NCBI GenBank assembly: GCA_033026295.1
Contig: CM065188.1
Location: 16,140,354-16,204,353 of the forward strand
DNA length: 64,000 nucleotides
Source of the DNA: Channa striata
Lineage: Eukaryota; Chordata; Actinopteri; Anabantiformes; Channidae
Direction: 5' to 3'
In this document: piece after piece, positions 23,197-35,761 of the stretch
Layout of the letters: every line of letters begins with the position of its first letter
Position numbering within the stretch: position 1 is the first letter of the stretch
Translations under genes and position numbers: made by a program
The notes under the pieces: model-generated
The model's database searches: none
Seen by the model: only the letters and a program-made list of their open reading frames with translations
Told to the model about the DNA's origin: nothing

Positions 23197-25269
23197 AAGT
23201 GACCTTTGCCTAATGCTGCATTTATGTCACGTTAGATGATTTTATCTGAAGGCTCGGGAATGTCTGAAATAGCCAAAAAAAAAGGGTAGGACAAGTACTT
23301 TGTTAAAAGGAAACCATGAAATTTTAAATATATAAAGGTGTATTTTTTAAAAAGATGGTCATTTAAACCCTGAATAAACAATAAGCTGTTAACTCTCACA
23401 AGTTAAAAACACGAGAATCCAAACATAACTCCTCATTGACGTCGCTCACAAATTACATAAACGCAGCAAAAGATTTCCAATGTCGAAAACCATTTCACAG
23501 TTCTCAACTATTTGGTTTAGATCATTTCATAGAATATCTGTCTCTCAAATTCTTTATCTGAGCTGGTTTCCAAGTAAGTTGTTGGCAATAAGCAGAACAA
23601 TTTTTCTAATTGCACCAGATGTTTCCATACATCAGTCGAAGGGGAACTAACCAGTCATTCTAAAATCCACAGAACAAGAAATTATTAGCGATAATAAATT
23701 TCAAAATGCCATCAGCACATAAGACAACATATGTGCCAAAAAAAGGTGGTAAAGGATTTTTTAAAATTATGTTAAAATAGAAGAATGGAAATAATGTAAT
23801 TGTTTGTCTGACATTGTTCTTTCGCACATATAACATTTCTATAAGCTTTTTGTTATAAAACTGTTTTCTTAAAATCAAACTACTACTATTAATACTTTCC
23901 TGAAAAATTATGTATTTAGCCATCTGATTCCTCACTTTGTCATCATAATTGGAGATTTTTAATTGAAAATGTCTTATTTTATGATTTGACTCTAATGATT
24001 ATCCACACATTGGTAAATATTACCCATGATTATTCCAGTGAGATTTACTTTATCAGGCATTAGCTGCTCCTCCTGTTGAATTAATATTGATACTTGCTGA
24101 AGTGAACTTCATCCTACTGTAGATGAAACAAATGAGTAAATCAAAACCTGCTGTGACTCACTGTGATTTCATTACGCTCTAAATCATGTATCTGCAACAG
24201 AAGCTAAAAGATAATTTATTTTATTTCACCAATGAAATGTAATGCTGAATGGATGTTTTGGGTTTTTTTGTAAATACTTATGAATAATTGTTTGGTGTAA
24301 CTAGAACAAAGTGTTATGACAATGTTCATGTTTACCCTAAATTTACATCACATGTCACACATTTGGTTTTAAAATCACAAAAATGTATGCCAATGAATTC
24401 TTAATCTAATCAAATGCTTCAGTGCACTTTACATTGTTTCCAAAGCTACTTTCTGTTTCTCGGCTGCTTTGTTGTTGTCTCTTTGTTTAAAGCTAAACTG
24501 AACACTTTATCTCATTAGCTGAATTCATTTTTTGTTTATCTACACGTTTGTCTTAACGTCATGTTTTTTCTCTCCTTTGTTTATTGTTATATGCATTTTA
24601 CTGTACTTATTGTATGCACTCACACTTTGTCCTTTCATTCTACTGTAACTACTGTAACTTAATAAACTGCCCCTTTCAGTGCCGGTGTTTCTGTCCTCAG
24701 CTGTATTTTGTCACTATTAACAACTGGTTACTAAATTTGAATGAAACATTTTCTCCGATGGGTTTTGGTTTTTATTTGTCCACGGAAAATAGAGGTGATA
24801 TACAATTTATTCCTGCATTAGTGCACCTTCTTGAAACTCATTAATAAATCAGAATAACCAGCTGACAGATAAATTTAAGTAGAGTATAGCTTTAAAGTGG
24901 AGAAAAATAGGGGATATGTATTTGTTTATAATTAATAAAAACTATAAATAAATGAATAATTGACTACTACTCATTTATTCAAGCAATAAAGCATTGTAAA
25001 ATGTTTTAAATATTTTGGATAAAATTGATAGCAAAGTTATGTTTTCAATCTATGGTCTTGGATACAACTACACATTTTTTTAATTACCGGTTAACGTGTA
25101 AGTAACTTTTTAATTCATGAGCCATAAGCATTTGTGATTCATAACAAATGCTGCATTTCCTGAAGAAAATGCGTGTGATTGCTGAGAGCTAGCTGCTGCA
25201 AACAGCTGCTGCAGGGTCACACTAATGAAACACAGCGACTGTTTAAGGTAAAAAAAAAACAGCTCTCCC
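23197..25269. other. 3' flank of copy B
   Basis: AT-rich. AATAAA at 23373-23378 is the likely polyadenylation signal of copy B. The stretch at about 24000-25000 matches 36450-37270 behind copy C, so it belongs to the segmental duplication. No coding exon seen. Confidence 0.55.
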
Positions 25270-25428
25270 GCCAAATTTTACGTCATTAGCGCGCCACGGA
25301 GCCTTAGGCCAATCAGCTCCCTAAGAGGGAGGCGCCTATGGACACGTGCAGTGATAAAAGCAGAAGGCGGGAGTCTGTGAGATCAGGGTTTTCAACATGA
25401 GACACGCGGCAGCATTTTCTACAACCAG
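25270..25428 (+). promoter_or_regulatory. candidate promoter and first exon, duplicated at 38060-38225
   Basis: CRE-like tacgtcatt, CCAAT (25309-25313), a TATA-like gataaaag near 25353, then a short transcribed-looking segment ending acaaccag before a gtataa donor. An ATG at 25397 opens a short frame of no recognised kind. Activity is inferred from motifs and from conservation with the 38 kb copy. Confidence 0.5.
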
Positions 25429-25888
25429 GTATAAACTTTATGTATATTTTTCAATTTGAACAACAGTGGAAAACGTTTGGCGTTGTTGTGCAAGTCGGTG
25501 CTCAGCGTCCGTCCGGAGCTTCACGCTGCACCGAACGGTTCTTATTCTATGAATATGAGGGAAAAAGGTTGAAGTGGAGGAAATTGCAGAAGATGAATAA
25601 GGGGACCGCTATTTTTTTTAATTATTTAAAATTATTAATTATTATTACATACGTTCTTAGTGTTACTATTCAAGTTTTCTGTTTTTATAAAAGTCTTCAG
25701 ACCACATTTGACTGTTCGTTAGTGGATTCGCTGTGAGAGGCGGAAGTACGTCATCCGCTGTCATCGCCTTTAAGCTTTGTGGCGCGTCGTTTCTCTCACG
25801 CTGAAACCGAGTGTTTTTGCTTCCGCGTCGTAACTGACTGTCGCACATGACGCTGGTCTCTCCTTGAGTAACGTTCTCTCCCGTGACG
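25429..25888. other. spacer between promoter-like patch and signal exon
   Basis: No coding exon identified; the final about 30 bases match the leader before the 39214 signal exon (ctcccgtgacgatgaagg). Confidence 0.45.
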
Positions 25889-25964
25889 ATGAAGGCTGCG
25901 AACTTCTGCCTCATAACTTTAACTTCAGCCTTCGTCTGTGTCGAACCGGCTCCGGATACAACAG
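25889..25964 (+). pseudogene. orphan signal-peptide exon (MKAANF type)
   Basis: Encodes MKAANFCLITLTSAFVCVEP followed by APDTT and ends in phase 1 at a gtaact donor, almost identical to the first exon of copy D (39214-39289). Matching flank continues to about 26475, then homology stops. The IgV, linker, TM and tail exons that follow in copy D are absent here. It is a remnant of a deleted gene, or an alternative first exon that could splice in frame to copy C's IgV at 33741. Confidence 0.65.
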
Positions 25965-27321
25965 GTAACTGTAGGTTCGGTTACTAGCTTTCTGTTCAGG
26001 CATGCAGCCGGCTCTGCGTTACGAACCATCGGAACCGTCAGTTTACAGGGTCACAGCCGGAGCTGCGATGATGGAGAAACGCGGGGAGGCTGTGGCGCTT
26101 TAGCGCAGTCGGATTTTACCCACCAGGCGGGTCCCTGAGCGGATACCCAGCTGCGGCTCCCCGGGCGACAGCCGCCGTCGTTCGCTTCTCCGTGGTCAAA
26201 CTGTCCGCGATAGGAATTGAAGTGCGCCCGTATACTTGCCTCTATGGTAAAAGTATTGAAGCGAGCAAAAGAAAACTGGCACTGACTTAGTTTTTATCGT
26301 TTGTGTAGGATCGATGATCCAGACATATGACTTGTGGTGTGAGGATTTACCGTGACATTCTCTCACCGGTGGGTTTTCATGTGTGTGAACAGTGTCATTT
26401 CAACCTAACAGCATATGAGAAAATGGCTGCAAATGTAATAAGTTCATGTTTAAAGGTATTTATCATATGCTACTTCGAGCTCTGACCGTGGTTCTGACTC
26501 CCCATCAGTGTTGATTGCACTTGTCCATAATGTCTTTATTATTTTGCTACTTTAGTTGTTTAAATATGCACTCGTTTAACCCCTGTCTTAAGCTGTATGA
26601 TTGTTCAGGTTCACGGCATTACTTCAGCTGTCGGCACGATGAAGCAAAAAGCACAGGATTCCCTGTGTAAATGCAGTGCTGTAGAAGCAAAATTCAAGTA
26701 AGCTACAGTTACTTCAAGCCATGTACACAGTAAATGGCATAAAGTGGTGGGGGATTCAGATCTTGGCAACTCAGAGTTGACAAATAATACATCCCCCTCC
26801 CTTATTAACCATAGTCCATGTTTTTAAAAAAAATCGGATTATTAATGAATAATCACGACAGTGAAAATTCACTTATGCAAAAGTGTAAGTGACTCAGATC
26901 ATACCGAAATTAGTCAAACTTGTTATTGTAAATAGAATTTATTAGACTGACTTTGACTTGACCAAGTATGACACTTTCAAAACATTCATACATTCAACAA
27001 ACCACAATGAAAACCCTAATTCATCACAACAATACTAATCTGCCCTACTTTTTTTTAAATGGGGCAAAGATTTTACCTAAACAAAAATGTTTTTAGATGT
27101 TAATCAATGAAAGGTGCAGTTTTAGAGCAAAGCCACATAGAAATACTACGTTTAATTGAACATTACGTTTAGCCTAGTAAAGCGCTGATGCCTGTAAACA
27201 TTAGTAAACTAGCATGGACTTATAATCCGTTCACTTCTCCAACATGGATCACGTGGATTTTACGCCATTGTTTGCCTTACTCCCGCAGACCTTGGCAGGC
27301 AAAACTCTGCAAACCTGCTTC
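25965..27321. other. flank of the orphan exon and duplicated spacer
   Basis: 25965-26475 matches the intron after the copy D signal exon. About 26860-27290 matches 45360-46170 upstream of copy E. No coding exon seen. Confidence 0.5.
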
Positions 27322-30300
27322 TATTCAATTCAACTTTATTTATATAGCGCCAATTTACAACAAGGTCATCTCAGGGCACTTTACATAATAAAGTCAAGAC
27401 TATACAAACATTTAGAGAAAACCCAACAAATCCCCCTTGAGCAACTACAGGCAACAGTGGAGAGGAAAAACTCCCTTTACCAGAAGAAACCTCCAGCAGA
27501 ACCAGGCTCAGGGTGGGCGGACATCTGCCTTGACCGGTTGGGCTGAGTGGAAAGTGGAGAGAGAAAAGAACAGAGCAACAAAAGCAGCAACAAAACATTG
27601 AGCAGGTTAGTAGGACCAGTAGCTGCACAGTGGAGGACACACAGCGCCAAATCCGGGGACACCTGAGGACAGGGAGAGAGAGAGGGGGAAGGAGAGGGAG
27701 AGAGACGACTACGGGACAAAGAAGACACACAGTTAATGTCATACAGTGGTGACATTAAAGATGTGGGGTGAGAGGAGAGAATGAAGAGAAGAGGAAAGTG
27801 GCTCAGTGCAGAGTCCCCCAGCAGTCTAAGCCTATAGCAGCATGAATATAGAGACAAGTCCGTTATCTGAAGCCAGAAGATCGTTGGTGACTTTAATCAG
27901 TGCGGTTTCTATGATAAACTCTAAATCCTGACTGAAATTCTTCAATCAAGTCGTTTCTGTGCAGGTGGTCACATAATTGCTTTGCAACTACTTTTTCAAG
28001 TATTTTAGAAATAAAGGGGAGATTGGATATTGGTCTGTAATTGGCTAAAACACCTGGACCCAGACTAGGTTCTTTAAGTAGAGGTTTGATTACAGCTACC
28101 TTATAGGCCTTTGGTACATATCCTGTTTATAAAGACAGATTAATGATATCTAATATGAACGTGTCTAATAAGGGTAGAGCTTCTTTGAGCAGTCTAACTG
28201 GAATAGGGTCTAGCAGACATGTTGTTGGTTTAGATGCCTTAATAGTTGAAGTTAACTCAGGAAGATCTAGGTGCACAAAGCAGTCTAAAAGGGACTGAGG
28301 ACTTACTGATGATTCTAATGTTGTATTTGTGGGGAGGGTCTGATGAATTATGTTTCTAATAGCTATGATTTTGTTTGTGAAGGTCATGAAGTCATTGCTG
28401 CTCAGCGTTGAGGGAATACTAGTCTCAACTGAACTATGGCTCTTAGTCAGCCTGGCTACAGTGCTGAAAAGAATCTGGGGGTTGTTCTTGTTTTCCTCTA
28501 TTAGTGATGAATAATAAGCTGTTCTGGCTTTACGGAGGCTAATTTGTATAAGTATAAAGTCTTTTTCCAGGCTAAGCGTGATTCTTGTGAGTGAGTGGAA
28601 CGCCACTTCCTTTCTAATTTTCGTGACACCTGCTTTAAATTGTGGATTTGTGAGCTATACCATGGAGATCGCCTGTTCTTGTTTACTGCCTTCTTTTTTA
28701 GAGGGGCAACACTATCAAGTATAGAACGTAAAGATGCTGCATAATTATCAGTAAGGTAATCAACTTGTACAGGAGTACAGTTAATGAGGCTACTCTCAGT
28801 TATATCAGTACATGTTGAAGTAAATGATGAAAGGAATCATGTCCTTAAATTTGTTCCATTACATTAAATTCAAATGTTATTAGAAAATGGTCAGAGAACA
28901 GGATTATGAGGAAATACTGTTAGTTTATCAATTTCAATGCTGTATGTAAGGACAAGGTCTAAGGTGTGACTAAAACAATGAGTGGGTTCTTTTACATTTT
29001 GAGAGAAACTAATTGAATGTAATGATGAAGTAAATGCAGGGTTGAGGGAGTTACTGTCAGCATCTACATGCATGTTAAAATCGTCCACTATGACGACTTT
29101 ATCTGCACTAAGCACTAAATCAGCTAGAAAATCTGATGATTCAGGGAAAAATTCAGAATAAGCGACTGGAGGACGATACACATTACCAAATAGAAGTGAA
29201 TTTTGAGTTTTCCAAATTGGGTGTGAAAGGCTCAGAGTAAGACTCTCAAATGAGTTATAACTATGTTTAGGTCTAGGTTCTATCAGTAAGCTTGAGTGAT
29301 AGATTGCTGCTACTCCTCCACCTCGGCCTGAGCTTCTAGGAACATGATAGTTAATATGACTTGGGGGGTCGACTCATTTAAACTAACATATTCCTTCTGC
29401 AACCAGGTTTCAGTGAGACAAAATAAATCGAATTGATGATCACTTATCAAGTCATTTACTAACAGAGATTTAGATGAGAGAGATCTGATATTTAATAATC
29501 CACATGTAATTGTTTTAGTTTTTTGTTCAGTAAGAGGAGCAGTCCTGATTTTTATTAAGTTATTATGATTAACTCCTTGTGATCATTTTTAGTTTGTAAA
29601 ATTTAGTTGATTGGGCAACAGACAGTTTCTATAGGAATGTGGGAATCAGTGACGACATGTACAGCCGCATGTCGTCACTGATCAGATTCTGCAGGGGTCC
29701 AGAGAAAACTACGGAGTCCGACATTGTCTTTGCAAAGTTACACACCGATTCAATATTAGTTTTAGTGACCTCCGATTTGCGTAATCGGGCGTCATTTGTT
29801 CCTGCATGAATAATAATCTTACTGTATCTACGTTTATCCTTAGACAGGAGCTTCAAATAGGATTCGATGTCGCCCGCTCTGGCACCAGGGTAACATTGGA
29901 CTATGGCCGCTGGCGTCTCTAACTTCACGTTTCTGACTATGGAGTCGCCAATTACCGGAGTTCGTTCCTCAGCGGGTGTGTCGCTGAGTGAGGAATGTCG
30001 ATTAGAAACGTGAACCGGCTGGTGGTGAACTTGGGGCGTCTGTTTAGCGTTAGATCGCTTACGGACCGTCACCCAGCCGGCCTGGCTTCCCGGCTGCTCG
30101 GGTACTGCTGGGGAACAGCTAACAGTGGCTATGCTAGGTTGGTCCGCACCAGCTACCGGAGCCTGACTAGCTGGATTGTTTGTCATGGTGCGGAGCCGAG
30201 CTTCCAATTCAGAGAGCCTCGCCTCCAAAGCTGCAAGAACCTTATACTTATTACAAGTACCGTTATCACTAAAGGAGGCCGAGGAAAAACTAAACATGTG

Positions 30301-30523
30301 GGAGACAGAGCAAGTCAGAGGAGAGACAGAAGGAGACTGAGGAGCCATTGCTAGGTGCTAGGCTAACGAAGCTAGATCGATCAGGTATAGTTAGCGTTAG
30401 CTAGTTTAGTTATTTCAGGAGAGCAGGTGTTTGCGTAAACAAATCTCACGTCCCAAGTGATAGTTTATGTACAGAGAATCACAGTGTGACGAAACAGGAA
30501 GTGATACGATACGTTTACCGAAG
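27322..30523 (-). mobile_element. esterase-ORF1 CR1/L2-group LINE, near full span but internally deleted
   Basis: Minus orientation. The 3' tail is at 27322-27360 (attcaattcaactttattta, then tagcgccaatttacaac) and the 3' UTR runs to about 27880. The RT N-terminal part (about 28606-27880) contains GPGVLANYRPISNLPFISKI and then breaks off before the catalytic YxDD region. The endonuclease remnant is at 29181-28891 (VVIVDDFNMH). ORF1 is at 30348-29629 and the 5' UTR is beyond it. Loss of the RT core and many stops make it dead. It lies upstream of the promoter of copy C. Confidence 0.85.
29629..30348 (-). pseudogene. LINE ORF1 with SGNH-esterase-like domain (second copy)
   Basis: 239 codons, very close to the ORF1 at 21714-22559: VIGDSIVRNV, CYPGARAGDI, IIIHAGTNDAR. 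It ends early after SDDMRLYMSSLI, so the C-terminal part of the esterase is missing. Confidence 0.8.
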
Positions 30524-30539
30524 GAGTCCAGCGAAGTCA

Positions 30540-30715
30540 ACCTTCTTCTCTATTGGTCAACCCGCCTCTACTGGGAGCTTTCTCAACGAATCACATACTC
30601 ACTCAGCAATGCATTCTACGTTAGGTTGTACGTCACTCCCCGCTGAAAAAATGGTCTGAATGAGCGGCGGTTCGGCAACAGGGCATGAGACGGTGCATGT
30701 CAGTGTGAAGTCGGA
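30540..30715 (+). promoter_or_regulatory. candidate promoter of Ig copy C
   Basis: Inverted CCAAT (attgg at 30552-30556) and a leader matching the one before copy E's ATG (gtgcatgtcagtgtgaagtc region). No clear TATA box. Confidence 0.35.
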
Positions 30716-33700
30716 ATGAGGACGGTGAGCATCGTGTGTCTGATTGTTCTGCTGTTTGCTAAAGTTGCAACCGGTGAGTTTTTTTTTTATTGCTGAATAA
30801 ACACCAACGAGAACAAAACGTAAACAGGAATGAGACTTTTTAAAAAGAGGCGTAAGAACACTGAAGATTAGAGCTTCATAAATGTGCAAATAGCAGGGGC
30901 CGTGTTTTCATTTGTTTTTGACACTTTTTTTTTTCTGTTTCGATGCGTTTAATGAAACTTGAAGCCACATGATCTGCATCGGCACATTCTTGTCAATGTG
31001 TTTTAGTCCTTTTCAAAACGTATATACGCGCCGTGTTCACCCGTCGGAATGAGATGCAAGTGCATCGTATGGTTTGTTATTTCAATGGAGAAATGAAAAA
31101 CGTCATCCTTCGCCTCGGCCCGTGACTAATAAAACCCGTGCGGTGATTTAAAGTTTGTCACTTTAACTTTTTTTTTTTACTTTGACATTCCAGTGCGGCC
31201 TCGCTCCAAATTTCGTCATCAGAAAGCCGTACGTGCGAGCCTGCCCCAGTGATGTCACGTGATAAAACAGGAAGACACAGTTCCACCCTTTTGATCCTCA
31301 CTGAGCCACGAACATACGTTCATTTAACATGACTACAGAAAAATGGAGACAACAGCAGCGGAGGGACGCAACATTTTAATAGGCTCACAAGTTTTGAAAT
31401 TTTGTTTATTTCTATATATTGTAGCGGCTGGGTGCAGCGCAGCTACTGTGGGCGAAGCTATAGGCTAAGTTAAGACTGCTAACGAGCTCTAGCAAGCTAC
31501 ATTAGCAGCTAACAGTCAGAAGCGGCAAGTGAGGGCGCTTGTGTCCCGTACACCGCGCAAACCCCCGAGTGTCTGCAGCAGGTGGGAAGGAGGCACCAGA
31601 CAATGTGTGTTTTATGTTTAATATGTTTTACAGCCATCTCCCGATGGGCCGACTTTTATTTTCGGAACCACAACAACCATACAGAGAACCGAACCACCAC
31701 TGATGCCGGGTCATTTCCAAACACACCCCCGTGATTCCGCAGGCCCCGCCCCCAGACAGCCCGCTACAATATTCATAAAGTGAAGGTTTCCATACAGAGA
31801 ACACGTGTTGAAAGCGTTGTTGCTGAGTATAGGCGTGTGCACCTTTCAGATTTGTTTCAGCAGTTATTGACATTAAATGCTTTGATTGGGTAACAGGCGT
31901 TTCAAAGAACCAATTAGATTCTATATTCAATCTTTGTTTTTAAAGCTGCATGCTCCCTTTTGAGTTGCTAGTTTGTGCAGAGTGCATGGAGGAAAAAGTG
32001 AGTAATTGTATATCAAGCCATAGTTGGTATGATTGTAAACTGTATTCACTGTAGTTGTGAGCACTTGGAGTCCACGTAGTTTTATAACTTTTTATATTTG
32101 CCAAGACCGCATGGCCACCAGTGAGATGATGTCTAGTCATTAATATTAATAACTAACCAATAACTATTGGTAATATCTAATATAGTATAATGCTCGCTTA
32201 ATTGTGCACTTTCCCTAGTGTTTATGTTGCCAGATGAGCAGATTGCGCTGGATTATATTTAACAATTTACTGGCAGGTTATTGCACAACATCCATGGAGG
32301 GAAATCTTTATATGCAGTGATTCTGTAAGTTATACATTTTTACTAGTTATATTGCCATTCAAAGATTCTGAGAAAAAACATATTGCATGACATTAAGGAA
32401 GGAGTAGGAGTCCAAATGGCTATAAACTGACTGATGTTAGAACTATTTTTTTTTTTCATGTCACAAGGTGGACATGAAAATAATGGAGGTTGGTGTTCAA
32501 TCTGACTGGAAGCAATGGTGTAAGTCCAATGGCGCCATCTTGTGACCCCTAAAAGACGTCAGTGTCCGTGTGACTCATCCAGGCTGCTAGTAGCAGATCT
32601 AAAAGCATCCCGTTTGTTCAGTCCAAACACGCCTGAAGTTCCTCCACACTTCTTTAATGTCCTCACAGCAGGTTTACAGACTCTTCCTGTATGATGGAAT
32701 CAGATGAACATGACATGTTAAGAATGTCCCAGTGCAGCACGACAGCGTGATGAGCTCCGCTGATGGTGGTGTAGCAGTGGTCCAGCACTTTCCTCTCTGG
32801 TCGGGCACTTGATAAACTGTTTGTATTTGGGGAGTTGGTGGGACAGATGACCTTTGTTAAAGTCCCCAAGAACAATAACCAAGGCGTCCGGGTTTGTCCG
32901 TTCCACACTCAAAATCTTGTCAGCCAGTGCTCGCTGCACCTCGCGCACGTTGCTCTGCGGCGGGATGTAAACTCCAACGAGAACGAATGAGAAGTCACGT
33001 GGCGAGTAGAAGGGCTTACAGTTAATGATGGAGGCCTCCAGGTCCGGGGAACAGAGCTCGGACAAAACCGAGAAACCTAAAAGTTAAACCGGCCACTGTT
33101 GGTATAAAAACACATTCGCCTCCCTTTGTTTTGTTTTGCTGGATAAGTAATTATCAATCCAGTGTTAATTTTGTCTCTATTGTCTTTATTAATAGTTATA
33201 ATTAATAGTTGGTTGTTAATAGTTGATTAGTGTTAGTATATTAATAGATAAAAAATCCATTAACCAACACATTCACTACAGCTATTAACACATGGCTACT
33301 ACCTGACACCACTAACAGACTGTAATTTTACCTTAACATTAAATGAGGTTGATTAGACTTCATATTGATTTCTTTGCTTTTATTCTGATCTAAAGCGTCT
33401 TGAGTTGCGATGTTTTATAAGCATGTAAAGTCAGCAGACACGTGAGCATAGAAGTAACTACGTACAATCATCCCAACACAGAAACTCAAACGCTGTTGTG
33501 TTTATTGTAACATGTGACACTTATTCATGTTGTATAAAATGTCATAAATTTACATGTTTTGCCATTTGAAATTGTATGTATACATACACACACATATACA
33601 TATATTGTTGCCATTAGTTTTGAAAACGGCACAATGCAAAACATGTTGAAACATTTTAAACCACCAAAATGAGCTTTTGTGCTGGTTTGGGGAAAGATTC

Positions 33701-35761
33701 CCTCTTATCTTTGTAATAAACATAATGTCTGTTTTCCCAGCAGCTGTTCCAAATCAGAAAATAGAGGCGGAAGAAGGCGAAAATGTCTCTTTGCGGTGTC
33801 TCATGGATCCCCCCATGGACGTGTCGGATTCAACGGTGGAGTGGAGTAAAGACAGTCGGGCAAATATCGTCCACCTGTACATCGATGGACGGGACCGTGC
33901 TGGTGACCAGAAGAAGGCGTTCACAAACAGGACCGTTCTCTTCCACGAGGGCTTGACCAGAGGAAACGTGACCCTGCAACTGTCCCATGTCAAGCTGTCT
34001 GATAACGGCACATACAGGTGCTACATTGTAAGATGGAAAACCTACTGCTACACTGTCCTCGAAGTGGGTAAGCACGCAGAAGTTGTTCCCAGATACAAAG
34101 AAGATGCATCGTGTGAAAAACCATTTAATCAGTTTTAAAAATACTAAAATTATGCACAATCCTTGTATTTCATGTGCTACAGTGAAAAAGGGCCAACTCA
34201 GCAGGTCACAGAGAAATGATTCCAGCACAACAAGACCTTCCCTGGACGAGGTGCCCAAGCCAGATGATCCTGGTAAATATCGACTCATCCTTGTGGAGTG
34301 CAGCTTCTTATTTCTATTACATTAGTGGGACAATTGATGGTTTTGGGTGTCGTTAAAATATGAAGCTTAGCTCTTTACTGTAATGGCTGAAAATTAAATG
34401 CAAACAAGCAATTCAGACTTTGGTTTTGAAAAGTCTGAAAGTATCTGCCTCCATTCCAACACAACAGGTGCAAAGAAACGTATTAAAATATTCAGCAGCA
34501 GCAGCATCTTGTTTCAGAAACAGTTTTCCCTGTTTATTCAGGGTGGAGAACCATCTTCACCATACTGAACTATGTTGAAACTTCTTCAAATGGGGTCAGA
34601 TGTGTCTTGGCGAACTCCTTCACTTGTCTCCTCGCACAGACGCAGGTTTTTGGGTTCAAATAATTGGAAAAAATAATTTAAACAAGGATTCGGTGTTGTA
34701 AAAATGACATGGTCAAATCTTCTAAAGTGGGTGTTTCCTCTTTTCTATACTTGCTGAGTACATAACGTGACCCAGAAATGTACATTCAGATTAGTACATT
34801 TTATGCTTTAAAAAACATGGTGGAATTTTTTTTTTTCTACACCGCATTAAATGACCAAACTTAATGAAGTCCCCATGCCACAGCCAGTTGTCAGCATAGT
34901 AAGAACATTTGTGGCCTACTCACTCCTACGGATCTGTGTCTGCCCCTTTCCCCCCCACTTCGACGTCTCCTCCTTTCTCCACTGTGATGGTGCGATCATA
35001 GATTAACGTTCGATAATGTGAGTAACAACAAACACCAGTCGGGTGTGTGACAGATCAGCTCTGTGGGTCTGCAGTGAGGTGCACAGAAGGGAGAGGAAAT
35101 AAGGGGAAGTCAGTAAACTATAAGCAGTATATGACTGAGCGAGGAAATGTAAAGTTGTGCTGGCACCAGGAAGTAAATGAGATTCACTTCTGTTGTTCTG
35201 GAATGGAGGCAGACTAGCTGTGCCACTTCAAGCAGACGTTGCCCAAAGCAGTTTAGTTCGGTTGGATCAGCAGAAAAGTAATCCCCCTAATTTGGAAATG
35301 AAGCGCTGACTTCTTTATTCTTCTTTCTTCTTTTTTCAGATGGTGAAATCCGAGGTGCTTTCCAAGTTTCTGTCATTTTCTGCGTCGTCCTCCTGGCTGT
35401 GATTGGGACAATCTGTGCAACAGTCTGTAAGTTTCAATCCCGTGTCCCAAACCCTTTCAGCATCCACATGTGTGACCGCAGGGGCCTGTAAGAACATCCC
35501 TCTTAGTCTAGCTCTTCAAGTTTAGACTGGATATTGACCGCTTTGCCTCGGAAAGGTTTAGGTGAAGTGCACAGAGGGGACAGGAAAGTGCACTGACACC
35601 CGCAGCACACGGAGTTAAAGCATTTGCAGCTTCTACACTCTAGTTTTATTATTCTCAGCAGCTTCCTTTCAGTAATGACTACAAACTCTCTGAGGTCACA
35701 CACCGGTTTCTGTGCTTCGACAGGGTTCTACAGGAAGCTCCAAGGAGGAAGAGGAAGATGA
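30716..35761 (+). CDS. Ig copy C: complete single-V-set membrane protein with shortened tail
   Basis: Butyrophilin/MOG-like V-set membrane protein. Exons: signal 30716-30773 (MRTVSIVCLIVLLFAKVAT), IgV 33741-34067, linker 34183-34272, TM 35340-35426 (VSVIFCVVLLAVIGTICATV), tail 35724-35761. All internal junctions are phase 1; total 600 nt, 199 aa. The IgV differs from copy A by few residues (His to Tyr after YRC; NQ for N near the start). The tail is only WFYRKLQGGRGR and stop, because a codon that is CGA in copy B is TGA here (35759-35761). The link from signal to IgV crosses a 3.0 kb intron and is inferred from the same spacing (3.0 kb) and sister signal exon in copy E. Confidence 0.65.
31420..31768. 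mobile_element. short element with TGTAGCGG/CCGCTACA ends (solo LTR-like or MITE)
   Basis: 349 bp with perfect 8-base inverted ends that start TG and end CA, flanked on both sides by ATAT. TG..CA ends with a 4-base duplication fit a solo LTR. The inverted similarity extends imperfectly inward, so a MITE is also possible. No coding content. Confidence 0.6.
32555..33075 (-). mobile_element. L2-like LINE endonuclease fragment (duplicate of 17836-18360)
   Basis: Minus strand gives the same endonuclease segment (VGVYIPPQSNV, VIVLGDFNKG) with few differences, and carries the same truncation into the AT-rich flank. It was therefore duplicated together with the Ig exons and did not insert independently. 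Confidence 0.8.

Larger units (their letters stand above)
17836..26475. repeat. segmental duplication, B block (partner about 32555-39840)
   Basis: Shared in the same order: L2 fragment, flank, IgV, linker, TM and tail exons, 3' flank, promoter-like patch and MKAANF signal exon. Differences are the two LINE insertions in B and the RTE fragments in C. Confidence 0.8.
30774..33740 (+). other. intron 1 of copy C with two mobile-element relics
   Basis: The first about 150 bases match the intron after the copy E signal exon. It then contains the LTR-like/MITE element at 31420-31768, the L2 fragment at 32555-33075, and a copy of the upstream flank of IgV B (33071-33712). Confidence 0.6.

Noticed and set aside
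23660..23935. 91-codon minus-strand frame in AT-rich flank
   Set aside because: Low-complexity Phe/Ile/Asn composition and no similarity to anything recognised.
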